Positions 51,181 to 61,190 of a DNA stretch of 64,000 nucleotides are shown piece by piece. The notes under the pieces were generated by a model that saw only the letters and a list, made by a program, of their open reading frames with translations, had not been told where the DNA came from and did no database searches. Source of the stretch: Blasia pusilla (lineage: Eukaryota; Marchantiophyta; Marchantiopsida; Blasiales). The stretch lies in contig CM114272.1 of NCBI GenBank assembly GCA_050084515.1, positions 36,022,001-36,086,000 of the forward strand, given 5' to 3'. A program made the position numbers and the translations under genes. The number at the start of each line of letters is the position of its first letter. Within the stretch, counting starts at the first letter, position 1.

Positions 51181-52650
51181 CGATGATGCAGCTTAGGGAA
51201 GGCAAGGAGATGCGAGCAGCTAGTGTGACTCCAACTTCTACCTCTTACCCTGACCCGGGTGAGGATCTCGCCCAGTTGGGATTCATGTGTAGTGCAGCCC
51301 AGGTTGAAGCAGCTGCAATGGTGACTCGAGGTGTTGCGAGAGGCACCGAGCCATCGAGAGGTGGAGTTGAGATTGACCCACCAGAGGGGACCGATGGGTC
51401 GTAGGCTAGGGTTCCACAGTCGTTCACATTGTCGGAGGCACTACACACACCATCGATGGTGCCTCGACGACCAACGGTGCCTATAGTTCGGGCATCTACG
51501 TCGACGTCACGAGGAGTTGGAGTGACAACTCCTATGCCGGCTCAAATGGAGTCAGTGTCGACTACAGTGTTGGTGGTAGCCACCAGAGTGAGTCAGACTC
51601 CGCTATTTTCCGCCATAGAGTTGGCGATGTTGGGAGTTAGACCAGCTGAGGTGTTCCGGTTGGCCGCCACGTTGTGTGAGCGTGGAGAGATGACTGCTTC
51701 TTGTTCAGAGGTAGTTGAGGAGGTGGTGGACTTGCCCTCAGAGCCAGTGCTTGGGAAGTTCCCCAAAGAGTCATGGCATGCGGCGGCGGCGAAGTTGGTA
51801 GATATGCTAGCTCGACCGGCCATAGAGCGAGCAGTGGTGACACATGGAGTAGTGTTATTGGATAACCGAGCTGGAGTATTTCGCTTGGTTAGTCCGACGG
51901 GGACAGTATACCACCCGCAGCGCGTCCTCCTTGATTTGGGAGCGCAACCCTTGATGTTAGGGAAGGCGGTGTGTTTAGCGTTGGGGTTACAGAAGGCCGC
52001 CATTGAGCCTTGTCCCTTCCAGATATAGACCTCGATTGGGGGGTATCACCCAATCAGTATATGACTCGACAAGAGATTGTTGTCAGAGTCCAGCCAAAGC
52101 ATGCGACGGATAGTGCTATGGTGCGCATATGTGCGATTACGACACCAGATGAGTCGTACGATGTGTTGGTGGGGAGTATAGTGTTATATCCCCTAGGATT
52201 CATCCATGACTTCTGGGAGGAGACCGTTGCTTATCGGCCAGGATGGCGGTAAGGTGACGGCCGGATGAGTCAATTACCCATGCAGTTTGCGGGACGAGGT
52301 GGTCGATCACGAGGCGAGTCTGTGACCACGTTGGCAGCTTTCACATGTAGTGTTAGCTGGCCAGGAGAGTTGTTGGAGGGGAACGCATATGCGGAGGATG
52401 TCCTAGTAGCGGATAGTCCCACGGAGAGACAGGCCATGGAGGGTGTCTCTTCCAATGTTGGCAAGGCCTCTTCACCATTGAGGGGTACGACTCGGGAGTT
52501 ACAGAGGAGTGCCGACGACCTCGTGAGGCAGGCGTGGAGTCATGTTTTTGTCCTAGAGCAGCGAGAGTCACGTGGCAATCGGGCTCTTGGAGTGGAGACG
52601 ATGACCCCACTAGATACCACACTTGTTGTGTGGCAGAGCCCAGAGGAGGG
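51181..52650 (+). pseudogene. Gypsy linker and aspartic protease region
   Basis: Reading continues from the gag frame through VDQLEQRIVAM and a Ser/Thr-rich linker, with a TAG at 51402. The protease-like segment has VLLDLGAQPLMLG at about 51922-51963. DLGA replaces the usual DSGA/DTGA active-site signature, which may be a genuine variant or decay. After a frame change near 52020 the text continues with SYDVLVGSIVLYPLGF and YRPGW, sequence that normally joins protease to the next domain. A stop lies near 52250. Confidence 0.7.
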
Positions 52651-53590
52651 TGTTAGGGTGTTAGATCTCTTCGGAGGGATTAGCATCCGATTGGCTGCAC
52701 TATAGCAGGCGGGCATACGGGTGCATCAGTACCTTTATGTGGAGAGAGATGAGACCGCGTGGCAAGTATCATTACGTCACGTGGCGAGATTGGTCCAGAG
52801 GTATCCTGAGTTGTTGCCGATATCTGCAGTACGGGGATATCAGCATACGCTACCCGCCGATATCTCTTTGGTGGGGGCGCAGGATCTAGATAGAGTTGGC
52901 ACCATTCATTTGGTGATTGCTGGATGGCCATGTCAGGGTCATTCATTAGCTGGCCGAGGATTTGGATTGCAGGATCCGAGGTCAGGGATGTTTTGGGAGA
53001 TGCTGCGAGTATTATGACACTTGCAGGAGAGTCAGATATGTTCTCCAGCGTACATTTTGGAGAACGTGTCGTTGTTAGGAGACACTCGTGCACGTGTGAT
53101 GACGAGTGTACATCAGGTGAGGTCCTGGTTAGGATCTGCTGTGTTGTTAGATGCAGCGAGAGTTGGGTCACGTGCCCATCGTCCACGACTGTGGTGGACG
53201 AACCTGATACCATCAGAGGTACTGAGTCAAGCATACGGTGGAGTCCAGAGAGCACCACATCTCACAGTGGATGCTATTTTGGGCTCAGGGCGTCGATCTG
53301 AGGTGGTGACACGGGATGATAGACCACCGTTGGCCATGGCCAATAGGGTGGGGAGTTGAGGGGAACCTTACCTACGTTGGTGAGCTTTCCAGCATCCCAT
53401 GCCTTTCGTCAGGGAGGGCCAGGCATGATTTGGGATGAGGTGACCGGAGCATTGGAGGAGCCTCAGGCCCGAGATGAGCGCGAGCGCCAGCCATGGGGTT
53501 CACTATCGGTACTACGGCGGTGCCGGGGATGACCGAGGCATCACGGAGATAGGTGTTGGGGCGGCGATGGACCTCAACATCTCACATGGA
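52651..53590 (+). pseudogene. C5-cytosine DNA methyltransferase domain inside the gypsy polyprotein
   Basis: Motifs appear in canonical order: I, VLDLFGGI (52658-52681, AdoMet site); II-like, YVERDE (about 52737-52755); IV, AGWPCQGHSLAGRG with the catalytic Cys codon at 52931-52933; VI, YILENVSLLGD (Glu codon at 53060-53062); VIII, AHRPRLWWTN (about 53174-53200); a DERER block (about 53470-53490); and X, GVGAAMDLN (53552-53578). Stops in the same frame lie at 52703 (TAG) and 53015 (TGA), and a frameshift follows near 53345. Known family members transfer methyl groups from S-adenosylmethionine to cytosine in DNA. The order of motifs is that of ordinary C5 enzymes, not the permuted order of plant DRM. 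It lies between protease and RT in the same polyprotein reading direction, so it belongs to the element. Confidence 0.93.
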
Positions 53591-55068
53591 TAGTCGGCCT
53601 AGGTATGGTGGCAAAGACGGATCGGATGAGTGTCATCCATGCCGTCACGTCCACGAGTTGGACCATTGCCTACAAGGTATGTACAGGCATTGGCTGGGGG
53701 TGAGACGAGGAGAGATAGGCACCCATGGACTTCCTGGGACGTCATTCGAGCAAAGAGTGCGAAGGCGGCTAGAGTAGCACATGTTCATTTTTTGGATGTG
53801 GAGCATGGTGTAGGAGGTCAGAGTGGAGTGGCTGTTGCAGAGGTGGCTAGGGTTGCTACATAGCAACCAAAGCCGGAGGTTGCGTCCTCTCCAAGTGAGG
53901 TCACGATGGAGACTTGGGAGCCTGTGATAGGTCTCAAGTTGATAGGAGGAGAGCGACGGCGAGTTCATAGGTTTCTGAGAGGGCATGCCAATTGTTTTTC
54001 CTTCAGTATGAGAGACTTGGGTACGCTGAAGGGTCCCGGGATATGGATTGAGTTGGCTAGTGATACGCCGATCTTTCGTCAACCCTCTGTATTCGATATG
54101 GAGCGAGCCTTGATTCAGAGCAGGAGTCATGACTTGTTGGAGGTAGGACTTGTGGAGTTATCACATGGGGAGTATGCATCTGCCACAGTCATGCCGACGA
54201 AGAAGGATATGTATGGCAATTGGACGGATAGGCGGATGTGTGGAGATTACCGTCCTATCAACCGACAGACGAGGTCAGATCGGTACGCCATGCCTACTCT
54301 TGAGGAGATCTTTGATGCGGTAGGGCATGCAAAGATCTTCAGTACTTTAGACCTCCGTGTTGGCTATCATCAACTTCCTATCAGGTTGGAGGATAGGGAG
54401 AAGACAACATTCTGGGGGATAGATCGGTTCGGGAGAGATTGCTTGTATCAGTGGCGGTTCTTACCATTTGGGTTGAAGAACGCGCCTGCAGAGTTTCGAG
54501 AGTGATGGATAGGATTCTGGCTGGCTTGGATTTTGTACGATGTTACATAGATGATATTCTTATCTTCAGTTCCACGGTTGAGGAGCATGAGCGACACTTG
54601 GAGGAGGTGTTTCGGCGATTGCAGTTACATGGACTGAAGTTACATCCAGGCAAGTGCAAATTCTTTCAGGAGCAGATTGAGTACTTGGGACACACCATAT
54701 ACCCGAGTGGGTTAGGCGTTCAGCACACGAAGGTAGAGTCTATTGCGCAGATTCCACGCCCTACAGATGTGAGTCGAGTCCGAGCATTTCTTGGACTAGC
54801 GAACTTCTATCGACGATATGTTAAGGGTTTTAGTGCGATTGCAAAGTCTTGGACCTTGTTGATGAGACTTGATCAGGTTTGGTTGTGGGGAGATGATCAG
54901 GAGCGAGCATTTCAGGAGCTCAAGGATAGGTTGACGTCCTCACCCATTTTACAGAGACCGGTTAGGGGTCGCCCATTCCAGTTACATACGGATTGGAGCA
55001 TGTTGGGTCTAGGAGCAGTGCTTACTCAGAGGGATGACGAGGATGGGGAGATGGTAGGATACGAGTAG
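53591..55068 (+). pseudogene. Gypsy reverse transcriptase and truncated RNase H
   Basis: RT blocks are: MPTKKD...RMCGDYRPINRQT, MPTLEEIFDAVGHAKIFSTL, DLRVGYHQLPI, WRFLPFGLKNAPAEF, VMDRILAG, then the catalytic YIDD at 54544-54555 and LANFYRRYVKGFSAIAK. A single-base frame change lies near 54498. RNase H starts (FQLHTDWSMLGLGAVLTQ) but stops after MVGYE at about 55065. The next sequence already belongs to the integrase zinc domain, so most of RNase H and the connecting segment are deleted. This element could not complete reverse transcription by itself. Confidence 0.92.
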
Positions 55069-56378
55069 TACCTCATCCTTCCCAGCAAGCACGTGTTGTG
55101 CGACATGCCCATGAGGAGTTGGGACATTTCGAAGTAAAGCCTACTCACATCTTACTCGAGGTTCAGTATTGGTAGCGCGGCATGCATACTGGGGTACAGC
55201 AGTTTGTGGCCAGATGTATGGTATGTGATAGAGTGCGATCATCCTGCAATGCTCCCACTCCGTAGTTATATCCTTTGCCGATTATGGGTTTAGGTTATCC
55301 GTGGAGTTTAGACTTTGCGGGACCTTTGCCATTGACAGGGCGTCATCATAGGTACGTGTTGGTCATGGTGGAGCATTTCTCCAAGTGGATAGAGTTGGTG
55401 GCACTACCAGACAAGACGAGCGAGGGAACAGCTTATGCGTTTCTAGATTGTGTGCTTAGTCACTTTGGTGCACCGGCGGAGGTGTTGACTGACCAGGGTA
55501 CTGAGTTCAGGGAAGAGTTTCAGGCCTTGTGTGATCAGGCGCTGATAGATCACCGCACCACGTCCAGAGATCATCCTGAGGCGGATGGGTTGGCGGAGAG
55601 AGTGGTACAGACGGTGAAGAGAGGATTGCGCAAGTATGGTTTGCAGCGGGGACAGTTGAGGGAGTGGGACTTACAGTTGCCATGGTTGGCTATGGGTTAT
55701 CGCTTTAGTCGGCAGGCATCCTTGGCGTCATTTTCACCGTACTTTTTGCTCTTTGGGAGAGAGCCAGATTTACGTGCAGCGATTCGACGTGACATGACGG
55801 AGGTGTTAGATCTTGATGATCCAGATGTGTGGATGCAAGCATGTTCTCAGAGGGCAAAAGTTTTTCGTAGAGTTATGCCTATGGCCTTTGAGAACTTAGC
55901 TATTGCCCAGCATAGAGATACATTGAGGTATACGACCATTCGTGGAGGAGGTTATCGTCCAGGGATTAGGAGGTTTCATCCTGGAGATTACGTGTATTTA
56001 CAGCAAGCGGCACCTACGACGCTAGATGTCACTGCAGGGCGCACGATCCTACGTGTGCGCGAGGTATTATCGACCGGAGTCCTTATGTTGGAGGGACGGG
56101 ATGGTATGGTTTGGAAGGATCATGTGCGCAATTGTGCGCCATGTCATCTTTTGAACGTAGATGGGACGGTGGATCCGAGCTTGGCAGTGGTACCTGCAAG
56201 CTTGAGGTGTATGTTGCGCGGATTTGGGAGGGATACAGCCACCATGTTGGTATGTGATGGTTGTTCTCGAGGGTGGCATATGTCATGTCTGACCCCCCCC
56301 CTCTTGATGTGGTTCCCACGGGATGATGGATGTGTCCGAGATGTGTATAGGGTAGTAGGTCATGTCAGAGAGATGTGA
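55069..56378 (+). pseudogene. Gypsy integrase (HHCC + DDE core) with C-terminal PHD finger
   Basis: The zinc domain has HEELGHF (55110-55130) and CMVCD (about 55215-55229), with TAG stops at 55173 and 55263. The catalytic core then stays open for 367 codons: first Asp in LDFAGPL (55311), second Asp in LTDQGTEF (55491), Glu in DGLAERVV (55596), about 35 residues apart. An integrase C-terminal region (FHPGDYVYLQQA) follows. The end resembles a PHD finger, LVCDGCSRGWHMSCLTPPL (about 56247-56300). A slip in the C9 run at 56293-56301 puts the last Cys pair (WMCPRCV then stop, 56327-56350) in another frame. The second expected Cys is Arg here. A PHD finger, a histone-tail reader in other proteins, replaces the chromodomain common in this clade. 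Confidence 0.88.
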
Positions 56379-56426
56379 TATTTTCTATCTGGAGTTGGGG
56401 GGATCCAACTGCCAACTAGGGGGGCG

Positions 56427-56564
56427 GTTGTGTGATCTCCATGTATATGTATGAGTTGATTTTTGTACATGTGTGGATCGACCCGTGTGTGGGGAAGATC
56501 GGTGTTGTGTGGTGTAGATGTGACCAACGATGTATGTTGTGTAGCGATATGTATGCGCACGACA
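56427..56564 (+). repeat. Segment B1: extra copy of the LTR's terminal 138 bp, before the right LTR
   Basis: Starts GTTGTGTGATCTCC and ends GCGCACGACA. It differs at about three sites from 57047-57184. A G-rich tract TAGGGGGGCG lies immediately upstream, in the place of a polypurine tract. It joins segment A through GC, forming the palindrome GACAGCTGTC at 56561-56570. Confidence 0.95.
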
Positions 56565-56566
56565 GC

Positions 56567-57184
56567 TGTCACATCTGAGTAGCCGATAGGTCGAGATCTA
56601 TCGTTGATAGGGCATAGGATCCAGCGGACTATCTTGAGTGTAACTTTGTCCCACGGTGTCGGATGAGGTTGAAGATAGGTCCATTGTGTCAGGAACGTTG
56701 TTTCTAACAACTTTCATGTTGAGGTCTTTTATAGTCGGGTGACTTGTTGACTAGGTCACCCGCCCCTGGTAACCTGTGCGCGCAGGTTACCAAGAGAAGG
56801 GCTATTTTTAGGGGAAGAGCCTTTTGGCTCTTCCCAACCCTATATAAGAGAGGAAGATGGCTTTCCTAAGCCATCTTTCTCATGTTGGGCCGTTGGAGCA
56901 CCTCCCTTGTATGTGTGTGAGCTAGGACTAGGGTGCTAGCGTCCGGATTCCTTAATAGCACAGGGTGGACGAGGTTCGATATGCCAATGTAGATTGAGGA
57001 GTGGAGTTTTAGGCCGGGTGTGCTGTTTTTACAACTCGTTATTTTTGTTGTGTGATCTCCATGTATATGTATGAGTTGATTTTTGTACATGTGTGGATCG
57101 ACCCATGTGTGGGGAAGATCGGTGTTGTGTGGTGTAGATGTGACCAGCGATGTATGTTGTGTAGGGATATGTATGCGCACGACA
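56567..57184 (+). repeat. Right LTR of the gypsy element (segments A + B, 618 bp)
   Basis: Segment A2 is 56567-57046 and segment B2 is 57047-57184. The unit begins TGTC and ends GACA, a 4-bp inverted terminus. The solo LTR at 17369-17986 has the same total length and the same A-B order, which supports this as the family's unit. TATA box at 56841-56847. Confidence 0.93.
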
Positions 57185-58659
57185 AAGGTATTGAGACACT
57201 TCCCTACAATCTCGCGAATCGAGCATATGTATAGATGTAGGGCCTTGTCAAAGTTATTGAGTTGGTCTTCTGAGAACAAAAGTAAGGATGGCATGGTAAG
57301 ACATGCAGGGGACAGCAAGGCTTGGAATCATATTGATCGTTTGTACCCAGATTTTGCTATAGACGGTAGAAATTGTAGGTTTGGTTTAGCACTTGACGGA
57401 GTCAATCCATACTCTGATAAGGCAAGCTCATGGTCAACATGGCCAATCCTATTGGTTAACTACAATTTTCCACCTTGGCTTCAAACATAAAATTTTGTTG
57501 TCATGTTCATTCTTATCATACTTGGTAAGGAGAGTGTGAATGGAAAGAATATCAACACCTTCTTGGCCCCCTTAATAGAGGAGTTTAGGGAGTTGTGGAA
57601 TGGAATTGAATTCCACGACGTGAAAAGACCGTATGGGTTCAAATTTAGAGCCATGATCTTATGGACTATAAATGATTATCGAGCCTATGGCACAATCTTA
57701 GGGCAAAGCCATGGTGGAAAACTTGCATGTACCGTATGTGGACCGTATGTGGATTCATATTTCTCCAAAAAATGTGGAAAGCCCATATTTGGCGGTCATA
57801 GAAGACATCTTCCACTAGACCATGTTTGGAGAGGGCGACCTTACGACCCTCGATTCAATGGTGATAGGGAGTCTAGACCACCACCGCCAAGGATTACATC
57901 AAATGAAATTCTGGAATGGGCTGAGGAGAAAAAAATATATGATGATGGAGGTGGTCAAGAGGATGCTCCTACTGATCCATACAAGAGGACAGGGGTAAAA
58001 AGGCGAAGTATACTCTTTGATTTGCCATACTGGAAAGTATCCAACAAACATCTAATTGTTTTCAATTTTTTGTGTGATAGGTGATATAGTTACTTATCTC
58101 TTGTCAACCATGGATATGCATATATTTTTCCTTGACCTCGAAGTATCATCTGTTGATACGACACACCCTAGATGTTATGCATGTGGAGAAGAATATATCT
58201 GAGAATCTAGTTAAAACTCTATTTGGGATGAAGGATACAGTGAAGGTTAGAAGAGATATGGAGGCTCGTGGAATTCAACCCCATCCAAGTAAAGGAACAG
58301 GGCTAGTGAAACCTCAATGTGATTATGTTTTATCACCTCATGAAATGTCCATTTTCCTAGCTACAATTGAGTCCACGGAAGTGCCTACGGGATATAGTGC
58401 GGAGTTGAAGAAGCACATGGTTAAAAAGAAATTGGGATCCATGAAGTCACATGATTATCATGTGTTGATTCACCAAATCCTTCCCTTTGCCCTTCGTGGG
58501 CTAATGAAGGATCCAATTCGCTCATCAATGATGCGTTTGATTAAGATATTTAGATTATTGTGTTGTAAAGTGTATGATCCTACATGCTATGAACAACTAC
58601 ATATGAAATGCATGACTTCCCATACTCTCCCTCATATAAGTTATATTTTGTCTCTATAG
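57185..58659 (+). pseudogene. CACTA (TNP2-type) transposase, C-terminal part
   Basis: It resumes the reading frame broken at 48446. Blocks in family order are VLRHFPTISRIEHMYRC, DGMVRHAGDSKAWNHID, YPDFAIDGRNCRFGLALDG, WPILLVNYNFPPW, FLAPLIEEFRELWNG, MILWTINDYRAYG, GKLACTVCG, GHRRHLPLDHVWRG and LDVMHVEKNISENL. There is an in-frame TAA at about 57488 and a break near 58082-58132, either a further intron or a frameshift. Similarity ends before the expected C terminus, close to the minus-strand gypsy fragment at 58.7 kb. Confidence 0.9.
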
Positions 58660-58699
58660 AAAGTTTTTGAGCGGCTAGCATAAGTCCTTACAAACTCTC

Positions 58700-59470
58700 T
58701 AGACTCATCATCATAATGAGTCAGTACCGCTCAAAGACCCAATATACTCCAACCAATATGTAGCTGCAAAGGACACCCTTTGATGGGTCTCCTCCAAATA
58801 GGCATAGACGTTAATATGACCTTGAGTTGTTGAAATGCTCTCTCGTGCTCATCCCCCCACTGCAACTCTTGGTCCACCTTTGTTAGTAAGATCAATGACT
58901 TCACAATTATAATGAATCCCTTGACGTATCGTCGATAGAAGTTCACCAATTACAGAACACTCAAATTGGACTCACATCTATAGGGCATGGGATGTGTGAT
59001 ACAACCCTTACCTTTGTTTGGTGAACACCAAGATCACTTGGATATTTCATATCACCTAAGTACTTAATCTTGTCAAAGGAGAACTTACACTTATCTGGAG
59101 GTAGCTTTAGCCCCTGTAACTACAATCGTCTTCTCCCTATCTTCCACTCTAAAACACGTTTGCAAGATTTCGTTCATGCTTCTCGACCCTTGTGATGAAG
59201 ACTATGATATCGTCAATGTAACATCTAGAAAAATCCATACGAGCCAAGATCCTATCCATGATCATTTGAAACTTAGCCAATACATTCTTTAATCTAAATG
59301 GTAAGAGTCGCTACTGGTACAAGCAATCCTTCTTGCGAGGATCGATGCCAAAGAGTGTCGTCTTTTCCTTGTCCTCCACTCTGATAGGCAGTTGATGGTA
59401 TCCGACTTGAAGATCTAGTGAAATGAAAGCCCTAACATGCCAAATCACGAAACATTTTCTTGTTGCCCAA
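58700..59470 (-). pseudogene. Second Ty3/gypsy RT fragment of the same family
   Basis: Minus-strand reading gives LDLQVGYHQLPIRVEDKEKT, FGIDPRKKDCLYQ, RLLPFRLKNVLAKF, MDRILARMDFSRCYIDDI, then VNFYRRYVKGFIIIVKS and HIGWSILGL. These align block by block with the RT of the 48-57 kb element. Several stops and a frame break near 59100 show decay. No LTRs were found beside it. Confidence 0.88.
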
Positions 59471-60289
59471 CCACAATAGGATCAAAACCTATGACTCTTT
59501 GTATAATAGGGAGATATCCCAATAATCTATATTGCTATTGAAAGTGTCATTTTAATTTTCAAACATCTCTCCTCTTGACACTTGGTCCTCTCATACAATA
59601 GGATCACTTAACCAACATGATTGTTGGAAATCGATTTAAATGATCAATTACAAATTTTAGGGATAGTTCAATGAGATAGTTCGAAATTGATTTTAAAGTC
59701 AATTATGAGTTTTATAGGTCGGTCAAATTATCATCATTGATAATCACCAATAATTAATTCAGGTAAATACTTCAAATTATGCATTGGCTTCCACTACTAA
59801 TATAGAAGAGAATTAAAAAGTCTATGAGCTCATATTTTCTTAGCTTCTATACACTATTCCTCCTTTTCCTATTCCATAGTTATGACAATGTGTTACTAAT
59901 ATTGTTTAAATTTAACCGGTCATGACCTTCATGCACTCGGATATTTGAACTTTTGTTTTATCCCATATGAGTTTTCCAACAAAAAAAATTAGGTTTTCTT
60001 ATTTATCTTCCATAGTTGTGATCATGTCTTTCTATGTGTTACTAATATTTTCTAAATTTAACCGGTTGTGATCTTCATGCACACGGACTTTTGAATACTT
60101 TTGTTTATAACCTCTACAAACATGTCTCATTTTTTTCCTGGTCGTTGAGACTATCCATCTATTGTTTGATAATTAAAAAATATTTCGCCCCTCTCAAGGT
60201 CGCATACTGATTTATTCCATGTGAGTTTTCATTTTTCTTAAGGTTTTCTTATTTATCTTCCATTATCGATTGTCCACTCAACATCTCTT
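59471..60289. other. AT-rich DNA with a diverged tandem repeat
   Basis: Two diverged copies, starting at about 59872 and 60008 (period about 136 bp), share TTCCATAGTT.TGA, TGTGTTACTAATATT, TAAATTTAACCGG and TTCATGCAC.CGGA. The word GGTTTTCTTATTTATCTTCCAT recurs in shorter form near 60243. No gene was recognised. Confidence 0.7.
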
Positions 60290-61190
60290 CATTCCCACGG
60301 TAATTTCTTCCCCCGTCAAAGGCCTCACACCGGTTTACGGAGTCCGCGGCCCTTTCGTATTTATCTCCCAAACCCGCACAGAAGTCCCGTCACCCAATGG
60401 CGGCAAAGTACCAGCTGCAGTTCCGTCAGATACGAAGAAATCACGGACCGACGACAACAGACGTTGTCCATCCGTCCACTTCGCTACAGACTGCCGAAAA
60501 AGCGCAAGCGCGCACGAGGGAAGGGACGGGAAGAGTCGGTCAGGGTCCGGGGAGTTTTGTCGTGACAACCGGTACATTCCCGGTCTCTACAAAACCGAGT
60601 GGAAATTTTTGAAGTTTTCGTCATTCCAGCCGGCTAAACAAATACGAATACAAAGGACATCCTCCCTGGACCCTCGGTTTTTGGCCGATAAATGACGAAC
60701 TGAATCGGAAATTCTCAATTTCTACCGGGCAGCTCAACACGTGACCCCGATTCTCCCCGAACATTGACTCAGGTACTTCCTGCATGCGACGACGCAGTTC
60801 TTGCATGCGAAATTGCGACGGATTGACGTGGATCCTTTGTGATTCGCAGCTTTTGGACGGAGTTGCATTGACTATGTTTCCTGCTTGCTCGCCCTACGAC
60901 TTCCGTTCCTCAAGGATGATCTCAGTCTAGGCGTGACGCGTCTTATCCCCACGCGGACAGAATATTCGCATGTGAGTTTATACTCCTTGGTGGCGAGGTC
61001 TCTTATGATTGGTCGGGCCCTTCACGTGCTTTATTTGGGGTTCCAGAATGTGTGGCTAGTCATGATTCGTCGGGAGAAATTACCCTGCGACTCTTTCTTT
61101 GTTCGATCGTGACCTGCGACTGTTGGGCGGGATGGCCATGGCATGGGGCAACTGTTCCAGCTTTAATTGATGTGTTGATCTCTGGTTCTT
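60290..61190. other. GC-rich island without a recognised gene
   Basis: The island stands out from AT-rich flanks. The longest open stretch, about 60270-60695 (+), reads as basic, Ser/Arg-rich protein with no known domain. It may be a promoter or first exon, or a relic, comparable in look to the island at 10.4-11.6 kb. Confidence 0.4.

Larger units (their letters stand above)
48447..57184 (+). mobile_element. Ty3/gypsy retrotransposon carrying a C5-cytosine DNA methyltransferase and a PHD finger, nested in the CACTA transposase
   Basis: The 8738-bp insertion begins TGTC and ends GACA. It is flanked by AAGG (48443-48446 and 57185-57188), and removing it together with one AAGG restores the transposase frame (PNK then VLRHFP). 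Domain order is gag with two zinc knuckles, protease, methyltransferase, reverse transcriptase, partial RNase H, integrase (HHCC, DDE) and PHD finger. The terminal repeats are split: A (480 bp) on the left, then internal DNA, B (138 bp), GC, A, B on the right. The A copies differ at about 22 sites by eye and the B copies at 3. Many stops and several frameshifts make this copy inactive. Confidence 0.92.

Noticed and set aside
48447-57184. Classifying the element as DIRS/PAT-like because of its split direct repeats
   Set aside because: No tyrosine recombinase is visible, the integrase has HHCC and DDE motifs, and a 4-bp target duplication is present. The methyltransferase is a C5-cytosine type, not the adenine type found in DIRS elements.
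56427-57184. A one-off insertion of a two-LTR circle as the explanation of the B-A-B right end
   Set aside because: The older solo LTR at 17369-17986 has the same A-B order and length with its own target duplication. The A/B junction therefore appears to be a normal family feature rather than a random end joint.
60270-60695. A 141-codon open stretch as a gene
   Set aside because: No recognisable domain and no splice context. It lies in a GC-rich island where long open frames occur by chance.
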